The notes: generated by a model from the sequence alone, not told the origin. A stretch of DNA of 64,000 bases from Thermoleophilia bacterium (GCA_026415615.1 JAOAGT010000001.1:184572-248571); one strand, 5' to 3'. Shown: positions 1-9,026, counted from the stretch's first letter. Numbers and translations are program-made.

Positions 1-109
1 TTGCGCGGCGGCGCCCGCCCAACCCCACTCCGCGCCACGCCTCTGCGACCTGCCTCGTCTCCACCGCCCCGGCCTGGGATCAGGCTAGTCACGCCCGGAG
101 GCGCCCGCA

Positions 110-985
110 ATGTCGGTCATTCTGCAGCTAGCCTTTGACGGTCTTACCATCGGGCTTATTTACGTCATTCTGGCGGCCGGTCTGGTCCTCATACTAAGTG
201 TTACCGAGATCTTCTTTGTCGCTTATGGCCAGTTCTACATGTGGGGCGCGTACGTTACCTGGTACATCGTTGATCGCTTTAACCTTAACTACTTCCTAGG
301 GCTTCTTACTGCCATCGCCGCCACCATGGTCTTTGGTCTGGGTAGCTATCTGCTGATCTTCCGGCGCATGCAGCGCACTGAAAACCGGTTCCTGGTTACG
401 GTGACCGGCGCCTTGGGGATCTCTCTCATTCTTGCCCAGGCGGTTCTGGTGGTCTTCGGCACGCAGCCCAAGAGCATCCCAGGCGTGTTCAAGGGTGCCT
501 TTGACATCGGCCAGGTTCATTTCGAGGTGAAGAAACTGGCGCTTATCGGCATGGGCGTGCTCGTAACCTTGGCTCTTTTCTTGATTTATGAGCGCACTAA
601 ACTTGGCCGCGCTATGCGCGCAGTGGCGCTGGATGCCGACACTGCTGCTCTTTACGGCATCAACCCGACGCGCATTTACCTTCTAACGATGGGCATTGGC
701 TGTGCGCTCGCTGGATTGGCGGGCGGTCTGCTTGCCCCGGCATACAACCTGTCCTCTGGCATGGGCAACAACGTGATTGCCTCCGTTCTTCTCATGACCA
801 TGCTCGGGGGTATGGACAGTCTGCTGGGAGCCGTGGTAGGCGGACTGATAGTGGGTCAGATCTTAAGTTTCGGCCAGTACTACACCGGCCAGATGTCGGT
901 GGTCTATTTGTTCCTTTTTATCGGGCTTGTTATCTACTTTCGCCCCAATGGTCTGCTCGGACGCCGAACGGACATGGGGATGTGA
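110..985 (+). CDS. livH: Branched-chain amino acid ABC transporter permease, LivH family
   Basis: This is one of the two membrane subunits of a high-affinity importer for branched-chain amino acids or similar small carboxylates. The 291-residue length is normal for LivH, and the protein is a run of hydrophobic helices with the family segment GQFYMWGAYVTWY near residue 42 and a permease loop around residues 160-195 (ERTKLGRAMRAVALD). The ATG is preceded by CGGAGG. It is the first of four same-strand genes, livH-livM-livG-livF, with 6-nt spacing to livM. No periplasmic binding protein lies in the 109 bases before it, so that gene is presumably further upstream or elsewhere. The transported substrate cannot be read from the sequence. 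Confidence 0.93.
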   Translation: MSVILQLAFDGLTIGLIYVILAAGLVLILSVTEIFFVAYGQFYMWGAYVTWYIVDRFNLNYFLGLLTAIAATMVFGLGSYLLIFRRMQRTENRFLVTVTGALGISLILAQAVLVVFGTQPKSIPGVFKGAFDIGQVHFEVKKLALIGMGVLVTLALFLIYERTKLGRAMRAVALDADTAALYGINPTRIYLLTMGIGCALAGLAGGLLAPAYNLSSGMGNNVIASVLLMTMLGGMDSLLGAVVGGLIVGQILSFGQYYTGQMSVVYLFLFIGLVIYFRPNGLLGRRTDMGM

Positions 986-991
986 GGTCAC

Positions 992-2089
992 ATGAACCCG
1001 AGCGGCATGAACCTCAGTCGCACAAACCGCGACCCCAAAGATCCAAAGGCAGAAAGGGGTGCCAGAGAGCTCAAAACGGCGCTCCTAGCCCACCGGCGTC
1101 TTGGCGGTTTCATCGTCCTCGTGATTCTTCTGGCCTTGCTGCCGCTGTTGGTCCGTTCCCCTTACTACATTGATCTTCTAATCATGATTATGGTCAACGC
1201 CTCGCTCGCCATGACGTTTGTCATGCTTCTCCGGACGGGCCTAATCAACCTGGCCATCGCGGCTTTCTGGGGCATTGGAGCTTACTCTTCGGCGGTTCTT
1301 TGCCTGAAGGCTGGCCTTCCTTTTTGGGCTTGCCTTCCACTCTCCACGATTATCACGGCCGCAGCCGCTGCACTCATCGGATTTGTGATCATCCGCAACG
1401 CTGGCTTCACTTTTGTGATCATGACCACCGTGATCGCTATGCTTTTTGTCACTGTAGTCGGCAACATACAGTGGTTAGGTGCTTACAACGGCATCTCCAA
1501 TATTCCGGCTCCTGAGCCAATCAATCTCGGTTCTCTGGGCTCGATCACCTTTGATTCTAAGGTCGACTTCTTCTACCTGGCCCTGTTTCTGTTTGGGATC
1601 GTGATGCTCGTCATTAACGCATTCTATGTTTCTTGGGCAGGGAGAGCATGGAACGCGATTGGTCTAAATCCTCGGCTGGCGCAGTCAATTGGGGTGGACG
1701 TGTTTCGATACCGTCTGCTTTCGTGGGTCATCGGCTGCGCAGTGGCAGGCCTTATGGGCAGCTTCTACGCTCACTACCAAACTTTCATCATACCTACGGC
1801 CTTTACGCTTTTCCCCAAGACCATCTACATCCAAGCATGCGCCGTGTTGGGCGGAGTCGGCTATGCCACGCTCGGTCCGATTGTGGGAGCTGGTCTCTTT
1901 AGCCTGTTTAACGAGCTAGTAAGCGGATTCAAAGAGTACAGCATCATCCTAGTGGGAGCGCTGATCCTTGTTCTTGTTGTTTTTCTTCCCAGGGGACTGC
2001 TTAGCCTGGGTGAGCTAGCGGCTCGGGCTCGAAGTTGGAGCCGGGACATCTGGAGGCCGGACAATGATGAGCGACACAGCCACACATGA
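992..2089 (+). CDS. livM: Branched-chain amino acid ABC transporter permease, LivM family
   Basis: This is the second membrane subunit of the Liv-type importer and should pair with LivH in the cytoplasmic membrane. At 365 residues it is a typical LivM, with a polar N-terminal tail of about 35 residues, then multiple hydrophobic helices and a conserved cytoplasmic loop near residue 220 (SWAGRAWNAIGLNPRLAQSIGVD, shown here only in part as the marker). The ATG at 992 has a GAGGT ribosome-binding site that overlaps the livH stop codon, which suggests translational coupling. Its 3' end overlaps the livG start by 26 nt. The basic, repetitive N-terminal extension (MNPSGMNLSRTNRDPK) is somewhat longer than usual, so a later start is possible. 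Confidence 0.9.
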   Translation: MNPSGMNLSRTNRDPKDPKAERGARELKTALLAHRRLGGFIVLVILLALLPLLVRSPYYIDLLIMIMVNASLAMTFVMLLRTGLINLAIAAFWGIGAYSSAVLCLKAGLPFWACLPLSTIITAAAAALIGFVIIRNAGFTFVIMTTVIAMLFVTVVGNIQWLGAYNGISNIPAPEPINLGSLGSITFDSKVDFFYLALFLFGIVMLVINAFYVSWAGRAWNAIGLNPRLAQSIGVDVFRYRLLSWVIGCAVAGLMGSFYAHYQTFIIPTAFTLFPKTIYIQACAVLGGVGYATLGPIVGAGLFSLFNELVSGFKEYSIILVGALILVLVVFLPRGLLSLGELAARARSWSRDIWRPDNDERHSHT

Positions 2090-2906
2090 GCTTCCCCTGA
2101 TCCAGTCCCAAGCCCCGATCGCCGAACGCCGGGTGGTTCTTGAGGTCGATAACGTGAGCAAGCACTTTGGCGGTCTGGTAGCAGTCAATCATGTAAGCCT
2201 CAAAGTGCACGAGTCCGAGATCCTTGGAATTATCGGGCCAAACGGGGCCGGCAAGAGCACGCTGTTGGGAGTTATTAGCGGTTTTTACCCGGCTACCGCT
2301 GGCCACGTGTATTTCGAGGGCAAAGACATAACCCGGCTAAAACCTCATGAAATCGTTCGTCTTGGCATCAGCCGGCAGTTTCAGTCCTCCATGCTTTTTC
2401 AAAGCCTGACGGTTCTTGACAACGTGTTCTACGGCTTTCATCTCAAGTATCAGACGGCAACTTGGAAAAGGCTGCTGCGCTTTCCTTCGGCGCGACGAGA
2501 AGAGCGAGCGCTTAAACTTAAAGGGGCCGAGATCCTTGAGCGCATGGGCCTTGGCGCCATTAAGGATGAGGTTGCCAAGAACCTGCCTCACGGCTACCAG
2601 CGCATTTTGGGAGTTTGCATTGCTCTAGCCACCGATCCCAAGCTGCTGCTCCTAGACGAGCCCATGACCGGGATGAATCAAACTGAAATTGGCGTCATGC
2701 TGGAGCTGGTGCGAGGCATCCGCGACAATGGGGTGACTATTGTGCTGATCGAGCACAACATCAGCGCCGTTATGAACCTGTGCGACCGCATCGTAGTTCT
2801 TGATCGCGGGCAAGTGATCGCCGAGGGTCTTCCTGAGGAAATCCGAAACAACGAGAAGGTCATTGAAGCCTACCTGGGAAGGGACGAGCTACTGATCGAT
2901 GTCTGA
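2064..2906 (+). CDS. livG: Branched-chain amino acid ABC transporter ATP-binding protein, LivG family
   Basis: This is an ABC ATPase that powers the Liv-type importer from the cytoplasmic face. Walker A is GPNGAGKST (about residue 58) and Walker B is LLLLDEP, followed by a switch His in LIEHN. The signature region reads LPHGYQR rather than the usual LSYGQQR, an unusual but tolerated variation in LivG proteins. The 280-residue length and the C-terminal extension after the ATPase core fit LivG. The start overlaps livM by 26 nt and the end overlaps livF by 8 nt, so the four genes are almost certainly one transcript. ATG codons lie at both 2064 and 2067; either could be used. Confidence 0.93.
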   Translation: MMSDTATHELPLIQSQAPIAERRVVLEVDNVSKHFGGLVAVNHVSLKVHESEILGIIGPNGAGKSTLLGVISGFYPATAGHVYFEGKDITRLKPHEIVRLGISRQFQSSMLFQSLTVLDNVFYGFHLKYQTATWKRLLRFPSARREERALKLKGAEILERMGLGAIKDEVAKNLPHGYQRILGVCIALATDPKLLLLDEPMTGMNQTEIGVMLELVRGIRDNGVTIVLIEHNISAVMNLCDRIVVLDRGQVIAEGLPEEIRNNEKVIEAYLGRDELLIDV

Positions 2907-3624
2907 TCCAACTGCGGCACTGCTCTACGTGAAGGATCTTACAGTGCATTACGGCAAGGCTCTTGCGCTTGACGGTGTCTCTTTTTACGTGGACCCGGGC
3001 GAGATAGTAACCGTGGTGGGGGCCAACGGGGCGGGCAAGACTACTGCCATCAGGACCATTTCCGGGTCCAAGCGCGCCACCTCCGGGGAGATCTGGTTCC
3101 AGGGAAAGCGGATAGACGGGATGCCGGCCTGGGAAGTGGTGCGGCTGGGTATTGTGCAGGTGCCGTCTGGGCGGCACATTTTCCCCACCATGTCGGTCCT
3201 TGACAACCTGCGCGTGGGCGCTCACCTGCGCAAGGACCGGCGCGCAGTGAAGGAAGATTTGGAATGGGTTTTTGAGTACTTTCCTATCTTACGGGAAAAG
3301 CGCAATCAGGCCGGAGGCGAGCTAAGCGGCGGGCAACAACAGATGCTTGCCATTGGGCGAGCGCTGATGGCCGCTCCAAAACTGCTTCTCATGGACGAAC
3401 CAAGTATCGGTCTTTCGCCGGTGTTGGTGGCAGAAGTGGCGCGAATCATCCGGGATATCAACTCTCGCGGCATAGGCGTCTTGCTAGTGGAGCAGAACGC
3501 CCGCATGGCCCTCCGCCTCGCTCACCGGGCCTACATCTTGGAGATAGGCAAGATCGGCCTACACGGGCGCTGCGAAGACCTTATCGACAACGAAGAGGTA
3601 AAGCGGTGCTACCTGGGCGGGTGA
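2899..3624 (+). CDS. livF: Branched-chain amino acid ABC transporter ATP-binding protein, LivF family
   Basis: This is the second ABC ATPase of the Liv-type importer. It shows a complete Walker A (GANGAGKT), the ABC signature LSGGQQQM and Walker B LLLMDEP, followed by a D-loop of the form SIGLSP that is characteristic of LivF. At 241 residues it has the normal LivF length. It overlaps livG by 8 nt and is the last gene of the operon; the next gene, DUF1848, is on the opposite strand 30 bases downstream, and no clear hairpin terminator was seen in that short gap. Substrate specificity resides in the missing binding protein, so the cargo is inferred only at family level. Confidence 0.93.
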   Translation: MSDPTAALLYVKDLTVHYGKALALDGVSFYVDPGEIVTVVGANGAGKTTAIRTISGSKRATSGEIWFQGKRIDGMPAWEVVRLGIVQVPSGRHIFPTMSVLDNLRVGAHLRKDRRAVKEDLEWVFEYFPILREKRNQAGGELSGGQQQMLAIGRALMAAPKLLLMDEPSIGLSPVLVAEVARIIRDINSRGIGVLLVEQNARMALRLAHRAYILEIGKIGLHGRCEDLIDNEEVKRCYLGG

Positions 3625-3654
3625 ACAGCCCTGCTGCCCGGTTGGCCCCCAAAC

Positions 3655-4563
3655 TCACAGCGGTCGCGCAATCGCGTCAAGATTCACACCCGCAAGTCTT
3701 GGCGGGCGGTACAGAATGGTGTCTGCTGGGTCGTGACGATGGTAGCGAGCAACGGCGGCGCGCAGACTAGTGTTCGCGTAGCAATACACGCAGCCGAACA
3801 AGCACGTGTTGTAAGCTCCGATGTCTATCGAGCGAACGCAGCCGCATCCGGGGCGGGTGGGCTTGGGCTCCAAGCGCAGGGGAAACTCCGGTCTTAGTTG
3901 CCGGATAAGATCCGGGTCGACGCAACGCGCTTTGTGAATCGCGGGGCCAGCACTTGCAACCACGGCCGGAATCTCGTCGCAGCACAGGTGCAGACTCATG
4001 CCGCGGGCGTTTGCCATTTGGGCAAGAGCCAGGAGCAGCTCATGTCGCGCCTCCTGCTCGCCGTAGGTTCCCAGACGGTGCAAACTGCGCTCGTTCTTTC
4101 GATATAGGTCGACAAAGGAGATGTAACAGCGCCCGGTGGCCCCTTCGAGGGCGCGGCTTAACTGATCAAAGTTCTTCAGGTGGTAATCCGGCGGGGTGAT
4201 AGGGCTGATGACCACCGGGTCATACCGCCAAAGCACAAGAACGAATGGAAAACGATAGCCGCGGTTGCGTAGCTCGGGCAGATGTGGGAGCAGCGGGCGG
4301 GCATTCCTGGTCCAAAAGACTATCGCTATGCAGTCCTCGGGTTGCAGCGATACGCGGTAGACCTGACCTCCAAAAGGATTTGGCCAATGGCAGTGTCCGG
4401 CCCTTGTCCGGTTGATAAACCACTGCGCGTAAAAGGCGGGGATGTCCGTGCGGCGCGGGGCGCTGATGATGTGGGGGTGTCGTGCCGCAGCTTCTCCCGT
4501 GGATCTTGGGGGAGAGATAAAATCTGGATACAAAGAGCGATTTTCCGTGGGGCGATTTTCCAT
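3655..4563 (-). CDS. DUF1848 family protein with C-terminal cysteine cluster
   Basis: The protein matches what I know of the DUF1848 family, with the N-terminal signature ISAPRRTDIPAFYAQWF and then a segment like VSLQPEDCIAIVFWTRN. No biochemical function is established for this family. Near the C-terminus there is a striking cysteine cluster, C-x-C-x11-C-x3-C-x2-C (GCGCVRS...CLFGCVYCYAN), whose second half has the C-x3-C-x2-C spacing of radical-SAM enzymes, suggesting an iron-sulfur site; it is at the wrong end of the protein for a classical radical SAM fold. I chose the ATG at 4563 (302 residues) because AGAGGA precedes it; an upstream ATG at 4626 is in frame but starts with residues that look non-conserved. 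The gene is divergent from the DUF1992 gene. Confidence 0.8.
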   Translation of the reverse strand: MENRPTENRSLYPDFISPPRSTGEAAARHPHIISAPRRTDIPAFYAQWFINRTRAGHCHWPNPFGGQVYRVSLQPEDCIAIVFWTRNARPLLPHLPELRNRGYRFPFVLVLWRYDPVVISPITPPDYHLKNFDQLSRALEGATGRCYISFVDLYRKNERSLHRLGTYGEQEARHELLLALAQMANARGMSLHLCCDEIPAVVASAGPAIHKARCVDPDLIRQLRPEFPLRLEPKPTRPGCGCVRSIDIGAYNTCLFGCVYCYANTSLRAAVARYHRHDPADTILYRPPRLAGVNLDAIARPL

Positions 4564-4668
4564 GGCGTCCTCTGGGTCACAACAGCACAAGTTAAACTCG
4601 CTTGGGCTGTGCGACAAGGAGACCATTGGCGTTGTCCCGGTGCCACCGCGGCAGGAGAATCAAAAGCA

Positions 4669-5028
4669 GTGGAATGGGTAGACAAAATTGCCGAGGAACG
4701 CATTCTTCAAGCCGAGCAAGAGGGAGCCTTTGACAATCTTGCCGGGCACGGGAAGCCGCTGCCGCCCGACCCCTTTTTCCGACTACCCGACGAAATCCGC
4801 CTTGCCGCCCGCGTGCTTAAGATCTGTGGATGCGCTCCACACGAGGTAGGGCTTCTGCGCGAACTTGCTGAGGCTAGGCATCGTCTGGCTGAGGCCAAAA
4901 CACCCGAAGAGAAGGCCGAACGCATGCGCGAATATGCAGACGCGGAACTTAGATACAACGTGGCCATGGAGCGGCACAGGCAGATGTTCACGACAAGAGG
5001 GTACCGGCTTGCCCGAAAGCATAGATAG
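4669..5028 (+). CDS. DUF1992 (DnaJ homolog subfamily C member 28-like) domain protein
   Basis: This small protein of 119 residues is essentially one DUF1992 domain, recognised by WVDKIAEERILQAEQEGAF followed by DNLAGHGKPLP and a helical C-terminal half. The domain is shared with the C-terminal part of DNAJC28 but its role in bacteria is unknown; it is not itself a J-domain. The start is taken as GTG at 4669, which has GGAG about 12 bases upstream; the reading frame stays open back to 4282, but that extension overlaps the divergent DUF1848 gene antisense and carries no family signal. A charged helix-rich C-terminus (AEARHRLAEAKTPEEK) suggests a coiled coil. Confidence 0.82.
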   Translation: MEWVDKIAEERILQAEQEGAFDNLAGHGKPLPPDPFFRLPDEIRLAARVLKICGCAPHEVGLLRELAEARHRLAEAKTPEEKAERMREYADAELRYNVAMERHRQMFTTRGYRLARKHR

Positions 5029-5082
5029 GGCGGCCACAAGATCCAGATAGAAGCAGAGCAGATAGAGATACCTGAGCGACCA

Positions 5083-6357
5083 GTGTCTAGGACTCCCTCT
5101 CCTAAGCTTCCCGGGCCCTCGTATCGCTGGGCTATCCTGGTGATGGCCCTCCTTATCGTGTTTGGGGCGCTTGGCCTGTCGCGTTTTGCCTATACCTCTA
5201 TCCTGCCGCCCATGCAGGAGGCTCTTGGTCTCACCAATGCGCAGGCGGGTGGCCTGGCGACCGCCAATCTGGTCGGGTACCTGGTATTGGGAGTGTTCAC
5301 AGGCGCTCTGGCAGCCCGCATCGGACCTCGGCGGGTCATTGTGGCGGGCTGTCTGGTCATGGCTCTCGGAATGTTCATTACCGGAATTTCAAACTCTTAT
5401 TTGCCAGCACTAGCTGGTCGAGTTCTTTCCGGCTTTGGCGCGGCTGGTTCGAACATCCCGGCTAACACCATCATTGCCATGTGGTTTTCCCGTCGGCGCA
5501 GGGGAGTTGCCACGGGGTTTGTCTCCACTGGTGCGTCCCTGGGCTTGGTTGTTGCGGGACCGCTCGTTCCCTGGATCATGAGTTTGTATCCGGTTGCGGG
5601 ATGGCGCGTGTCCTGGTATGTGCTTGCGAGCATCACCTTCCTTGTTGCTGTAGCTGGCGCCCTAGTGCTGCGTGACCGCCCCGGATATGAGCCGGAAGGC
5701 GTTGAATCCGAGATCTCGCACGGCAAGGTAGAGTGGCGGCAGCTTTATTTCTCCGGTCGCGTGTGGCGACTTGGAGCTTGTTACTTCTGCTTTGGTTTCT
5801 CGTACATTATTTACTTGACCTTTTTCGCCAAGCGCCTCATAGCCGACATTGGCTATACACAGTCTGAAGCCGGCATCCTGTTCATGATCCTAGGCTGGGC
5901 CAGTCTGCCTTGCGGGCTAATCTGGGGCTGGATTGCCGATCGCATCGGGCGTCGGGCTGCCATGGCTGTCGCCCTTGCGTTGCAGGCTGTGGCCGAGGCG
6001 ATCTTTGCCTTGTGGACAGAACCCGCTGGACTTACAACCTCTGCTGTCATCTGGGGTCTTACGGCTTGGAGCATGCCCATGCTGATGGCGGTAACCTCGG
6101 GCGACATCGTCGGCCCCGTGATGGCTCCGGCGGCTTATGGCTTTCTCACCATATTCCATGGCATTGGCCAGGCGACAGGGCCGTACGTGGCTGGCGTGAT
6201 GGCAGACCATCTTCCCTCTTTTAGAGCCAGTTACCTGATGGCTGCCGGGGTCGCCCTGCTTGGTGCTCTCGGACTGAGTCTTCTGCCGCGCGGCGCCACC
6301 GGGTACCTAGGACAAGTCGAGCCACATCCGGTCACAGATCACAGCCGGCTGCCATGA
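5083..6357 (+). CDS. MFS transporter, YbfB/YjiJ-like
   Basis: This is a 424-residue major facilitator superfamily protein with about 12 hydrophobic segments. The first helix contains GALGLSRFAYTSILP, which I associate with the YbfB/YjiJ-type group, and the loop after helix 2 carries ARIGPRRVI, the MFS motif A region. After the sixth helix there is a charged cytoplasmic loop (about residues 205-225). It is clearly paralogous to the MFS protein at 55855, which has SYRW and LGRFGYSAILP at the same places. The start is GTG at 5083 with only a weak ribosome-binding site, so a nearby alternative is possible. The cargo is unknown; neighbouring genes give no direct hint. Confidence 0.88.
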   Translation: MSRTPSPKLPGPSYRWAILVMALLIVFGALGLSRFAYTSILPPMQEALGLTNAQAGGLATANLVGYLVLGVFTGALAARIGPRRVIVAGCLVMALGMFITGISNSYLPALAGRVLSGFGAAGSNIPANTIIAMWFSRRRRGVATGFVSTGASLGLVVAGPLVPWIMSLYPVAGWRVSWYVLASITFLVAVAGALVLRDRPGYEPEGVESEISHGKVEWRQLYFSGRVWRLGACYFCFGFSYIIYLTFFAKRLIADIGYTQSEAGILFMILGWASLPCGLIWGWIADRIGRRAAMAVALALQAVAEAIFALWTEPAGLTTSAVIWGLTAWSMPMLMAVTSGDIVGPVMAPAAYGFLTIFHGIGQATGPYVAGVMADHLPSFRASYLMAAGVALLGALGLSLLPRGATGYLGQVEPHPVTDHSRLP

Positions 6358-6406
6358 GGACTAGGAGCTTGCGCCTCGCTCGGCGGCTCACCACTTCCGG
6401 CCGGGG

Positions 6407-7444
6407 TCAACGTGTGGCCTGGTACGTGTAGCTCTCGACGATTCGGCCTTCGGGGTCAAGAACTTTGACGGTATCACCGCCGTTGTTCCAGATTGCCGAG
6501 CCGGATGCTCCCCAGTAGAGATCGGTGTGGGTATCGGTTCCGCTGCCAGAATGCAGCTTGAAAATGTCGCCTTTCTGGAACATGAAATCGGGAAACTGGT
6601 AGTGCTTGCCGCTCTCGTCCTCCACTGAGTAGCCCACAAGGGTACCGGCAACCACAACCTCGAACACCACATATTCCTCGTTTAAGTTGTAGTTGTCATT
6701 GCCGGGGGCGTCGTAATTGACAGTTATTATCTTGACCGGGGAGTCACCCGGCGCTCCCCACATTCCCCGACCTGCTGCCTGAGCCTCCTCCTGAGCTGCC
6801 TCAAGCAGCTCCACGTACCTCACGTTGGGCGGGATAGTGTACAAGGTCACGACGCCTGACCGTACGAGTTCCGCATTCACAAGCACATCACCCAGCCAAA
6901 CGTAGGCTAGCAGCCGTCCGTATCTGTCGCGCTCTTCGACATCGGTTTCCAGGCCAACAGTCTTGCCAGAGACAAGGCGAGCTAGTTCCCGTTTTGACTC
7001 GGTGTAGAAGCGCTCGTCCCTTTCTGGCGCGTCGATACCAATCAGTCGCACCTTCTCGTTGCCGACGCCTTTGACGGCTACTACTAGCGTGTCGCCGTCC
7101 ACTACCTCAAGTACGCGGCCTGTGAGGCGACCCTGTCCGCGGTCCACCGAGGTTGTGGTCGCAAGAGAATGCTCAGTTGCCTGGTCTGTTGTGGTCGCCA
7201 ATGAGACCGTCGTTGTCACGCTCTCACTAGGGGGCATGTACGTAGAGCGGGTGGTGGGTGAGATTGCGGAAGTGAGGGAGTTAGTGGAAGTGGATGCCAG
7301 CCTGGGCGCGGGCCCGGTCGGGGTGTTCTCGGAGCGTGCCACCACAGCTGCGACGAGTAGCGCAACCAGCGCCGCTCCAAAGAAAAGTAGCAGCCCACGC
7401 CTGGCCAGGCGCAGACGTTGCTGTTTACGCGAACCGTTGTCCAT
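6407..7444 (-). CDS. Membrane-anchored thermonuclease (SNase) with C-terminal lamin-tail-like domain
   Basis: The 345-residue protein has a basic N-terminus, one membrane segment (about 17-36, LLLFFGAALVALLVAAVVA), a Ser/Thr/Pro-rich linker (about 40-105), a staphylococcal-nuclease domain (about 106-230) and a C-terminal domain of about 105 residues that looks like the lamin-tail domain often attached to secreted nucleases. In the nuclease domain VVDGDT, VRLIGIDAPE and DRYGRLLAYV supply the expected calcium-binding Asp, Arg and Glu positions. It likely degrades extracellular or envelope DNA/RNA while tethered to the membrane. The frame is open for 53 more codons upstream, but these run through degenerate 24-bp repeats and are rich in His and Tyr, so I use the ATG at 7444. 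Convergent with the MFS gene before it. Confidence 0.82.
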   Translation of the reverse strand: MDNGSRKQQRLRLARRGLLLFFGAALVALLVAAVVARSENTPTGPAPRLASTSTNSLTSAISPTTRSTYMPPSESVTTTVSLATTTDQATEHSLATTTSVDRGQGRLTGRVLEVVDGDTLVVAVKGVGNEKVRLIGIDAPERDERFYTESKRELARLVSGKTVGLETDVEERDRYGRLLAYVWLGDVLVNAELVRSGVVTLYTIPPNVRYVELLEAAQEEAQAAGRGMWGAPGDSPVKIITVNYDAPGNDNYNLNEEYVVFEVVVAGTLVGYSVEDESGKHYQFPDFMFQKGDIFKLHSGSGTDTHTDLYWGASGSAIWNNGGDTVKVLDPEGRIVESYTYQATR

Positions 7445-7510
7445 GCGAAATGCCGGCTTGGTCCCGAAATTACTTGACAGACCATTACAAGCACTGAACG
7501 CAGAAATAAT

Positions 7511-7592
7511 ACAAGGGCGCATGTGGGTGCTATACAGGGGCGCATGTGCGTGATTGTGATAAACCCCGCGGCAGTGCTTGTGATAGACCCCG
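7511..7592. repeat. Degenerate tandem repeat of about 23-24 bp, roughly four units
   Basis: ACAAGGGCGCATGTG (7511-7525) recurs as ACAGGGGCGCATGTG (7534-7548), and TTGTGATAAACCCCG (7554-7568) recurs as TTGTGATAGACCCCG (7578-7592). All four are spaced 20-24 bases apart and share a pattern when read on the reverse strand (GGGGTxTATCACA / GCGCCCxTGTAT). They lie between the divergent starts of the nuclease and the second MFS gene, where regulatory DNA is expected. Confidence 0.6.
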
Positions 7593-7684
7593 GGATGTGG
7601 CATGCGTTAGTCTGTCGTAGGGGCAAGGCGTGCTTACCAAGCAACCAGGGGGAACACATAGGTACAAGGAGAGAACACTCGCGT

Positions 7685-8956
7685 GTGGAGAAGCATTCTG
7701 GCGCTACTGCCTCAGCCTTCAAAAGACCGGCAGCGGCAGTTTTAGGTCTTGCCTTTCTAGCCTTTGTCGCCTACGTATCGTTGGGCCTACCTGACGGACT
7801 GCTTGGGGTGGCCTGGCCGTCGATGCGGCGAGATTTTTCCCTGTCATTTGATGCGCTGGGAGCTCTGTTTGTCACCACTACGGTTGGCTATCTCTCGTCT
7901 AGCTTCTTTGGCGGACGGCTCACCGCTCGTTTTCGCATAGGAATGCTCCTGGCAGCAAGCACCTTTCTTGCTGGTGCCGCACTCGTCGGCTATGCCCTCT
8001 CTGTTGGATGGTGGATGGTGGTGGTGATCGGCATCGCGGCAGGCCTCGGCGGCGGAGGCATAGATACGGCTCTTAACATCTACGTAGCTCAGAGACACGG
8101 CGAAAGAATGATGCAGTGGCTTCATGCCTCATATGGCGTGGGGGCCATGCTTGGTCCGGTAATCATGACATTGTCGCTGACATCCCTGGGCACCTGGCGC
8201 TGGGGATACGTTGTGGTCGGGTGTCTACAACTTGTCTTGGCGATTTGTTTTGTCCTTACGGCCTCCAAGTGGGAAGAGCGAGCCTCTTTGCGCGGAATGG
8301 ATTTTGCGGCCGGCTCTGGTGCGGTCAACCAGGAGTCGGCAACTCGTGCGTCCGAGCGGCATGGTGTTGCCCACGACGTTCCTATCCTAGAGACTCTGAA
8401 AGAATGGCGGGTTTGGCTGAGTATGCTTCTGTTCTTCATCTACATGGGACTCGAGGTAGCTCTGGGCAGCTGGTCTTACACTCTGCTCACCGAAGCTCGT
8501 GGGGTCTCTCCTCGCCTCGGTGGTTACTTCATGGCCAGTTACTGGGGCATTTTCACGGTGGGGCGGATAATGGCTGGCTTCTACACCAAGAGAGTGTCTC
8601 TACAAGCCATCGTGTTGTCGAGTCTTGGGGTTGCCTGTGTTGGGGCGGTAGTTCTAATGCTTAAGATTCCCGGGTCTATAAACCTTGCCGCGTGTGCCGT
8701 TATCGGGTTTGCCATTGCTCCGGTGCTTGCGGCGTTCTTATCTGGTACTGCCCAACGTGTGGGTGCTCGGCACAGCGCCAATACTATCGGCATGCAGATC
8801 TCGGCCATGGGGCTAGGCGCGGCGGTTCTGCCTTCCTTGACCGGGGTGGTGGCGGAGCGATTTTCTTTACAGGCCATTCCTACGTTTCTGCTGGCGGTGA
8901 CGCTACTCCTGATTGCTTTGTATCTGGTCTCGCTCAAGGCGGCCAAGCAAAGTTGA
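7685..8956 (+). CDS. MFS transporter
   Basis: This is a second major facilitator protein, 423 residues from the GTG at 7685, with about 12 hydrophobic segments. The first helix has YVSLGLPDGLLGVAWPSM, a pattern seen in FucP/YfkF-like sugar and drug transporters, and a Gly-rich helix (GIAAGLGGGGIDTALN) falls at helix 4-5. The GTG is preceded by AAGGAGAG at 7666-7673; the frame is open upstream to 7523 but only through the repeat region. A long charged central loop (about residues 205-240) separates the two six-helix halves. It is not closely similar to the MFS proteins at 5083 and 55855. The next gene downstream is a cupin protein, 70 bases away. Confidence 0.85.
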   Translation: MEKHSGATASAFKRPAAAVLGLAFLAFVAYVSLGLPDGLLGVAWPSMRRDFSLSFDALGALFVTTTVGYLSSSFFGGRLTARFRIGMLLAASTFLAGAALVGYALSVGWWMVVVIGIAAGLGGGGIDTALNIYVAQRHGERMMQWLHASYGVGAMLGPVIMTLSLTSLGTWRWGYVVVGCLQLVLAICFVLTASKWEERASLRGMDFAAGSGAVNQESATRASERHGVAHDVPILETLKEWRVWLSMLLFFIYMGLEVALGSWSYTLLTEARGVSPRLGGYFMASYWGIFTVGRIMAGFYTKRVSLQAIVLSSLGVACVGAVVLMLKIPGSINLAACAVIGFAIAPVLAAFLSGTAQRVGARHSANTIGMQISAMGLGAAVLPSLTGVVAERFSLQAIPTFLLAVTLLLIALYLVSLKAAKQS

Positions 8957-9026
8957 CACGCAGGTCGTTGTTTTTGTAGCGTGGCCTCGTCGGTACCCGC
9001 AATTCTTCCCTAGGAGGTGCCATCAC

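Noticed and set aside
992-2089. Short ORFs in other frames within livM and other long genes
   Set aside because: They overlap genes with clear family matches and show no start site or codon signals of their own.
4282-4668. Open frame upstream of the DUF1992 gene (would give 248 residues)
   Set aside because: It runs antisense through the DUF1848 gene, has no family similarity and a good GTG with a ribosome-binding site exists at 4669.
7445-7603. Longer start of the nuclease with a His/Tyr-rich N-terminus
   Set aside because: The sequence is produced by the 24-bp tandem repeats and lies before a more normal signal anchor.
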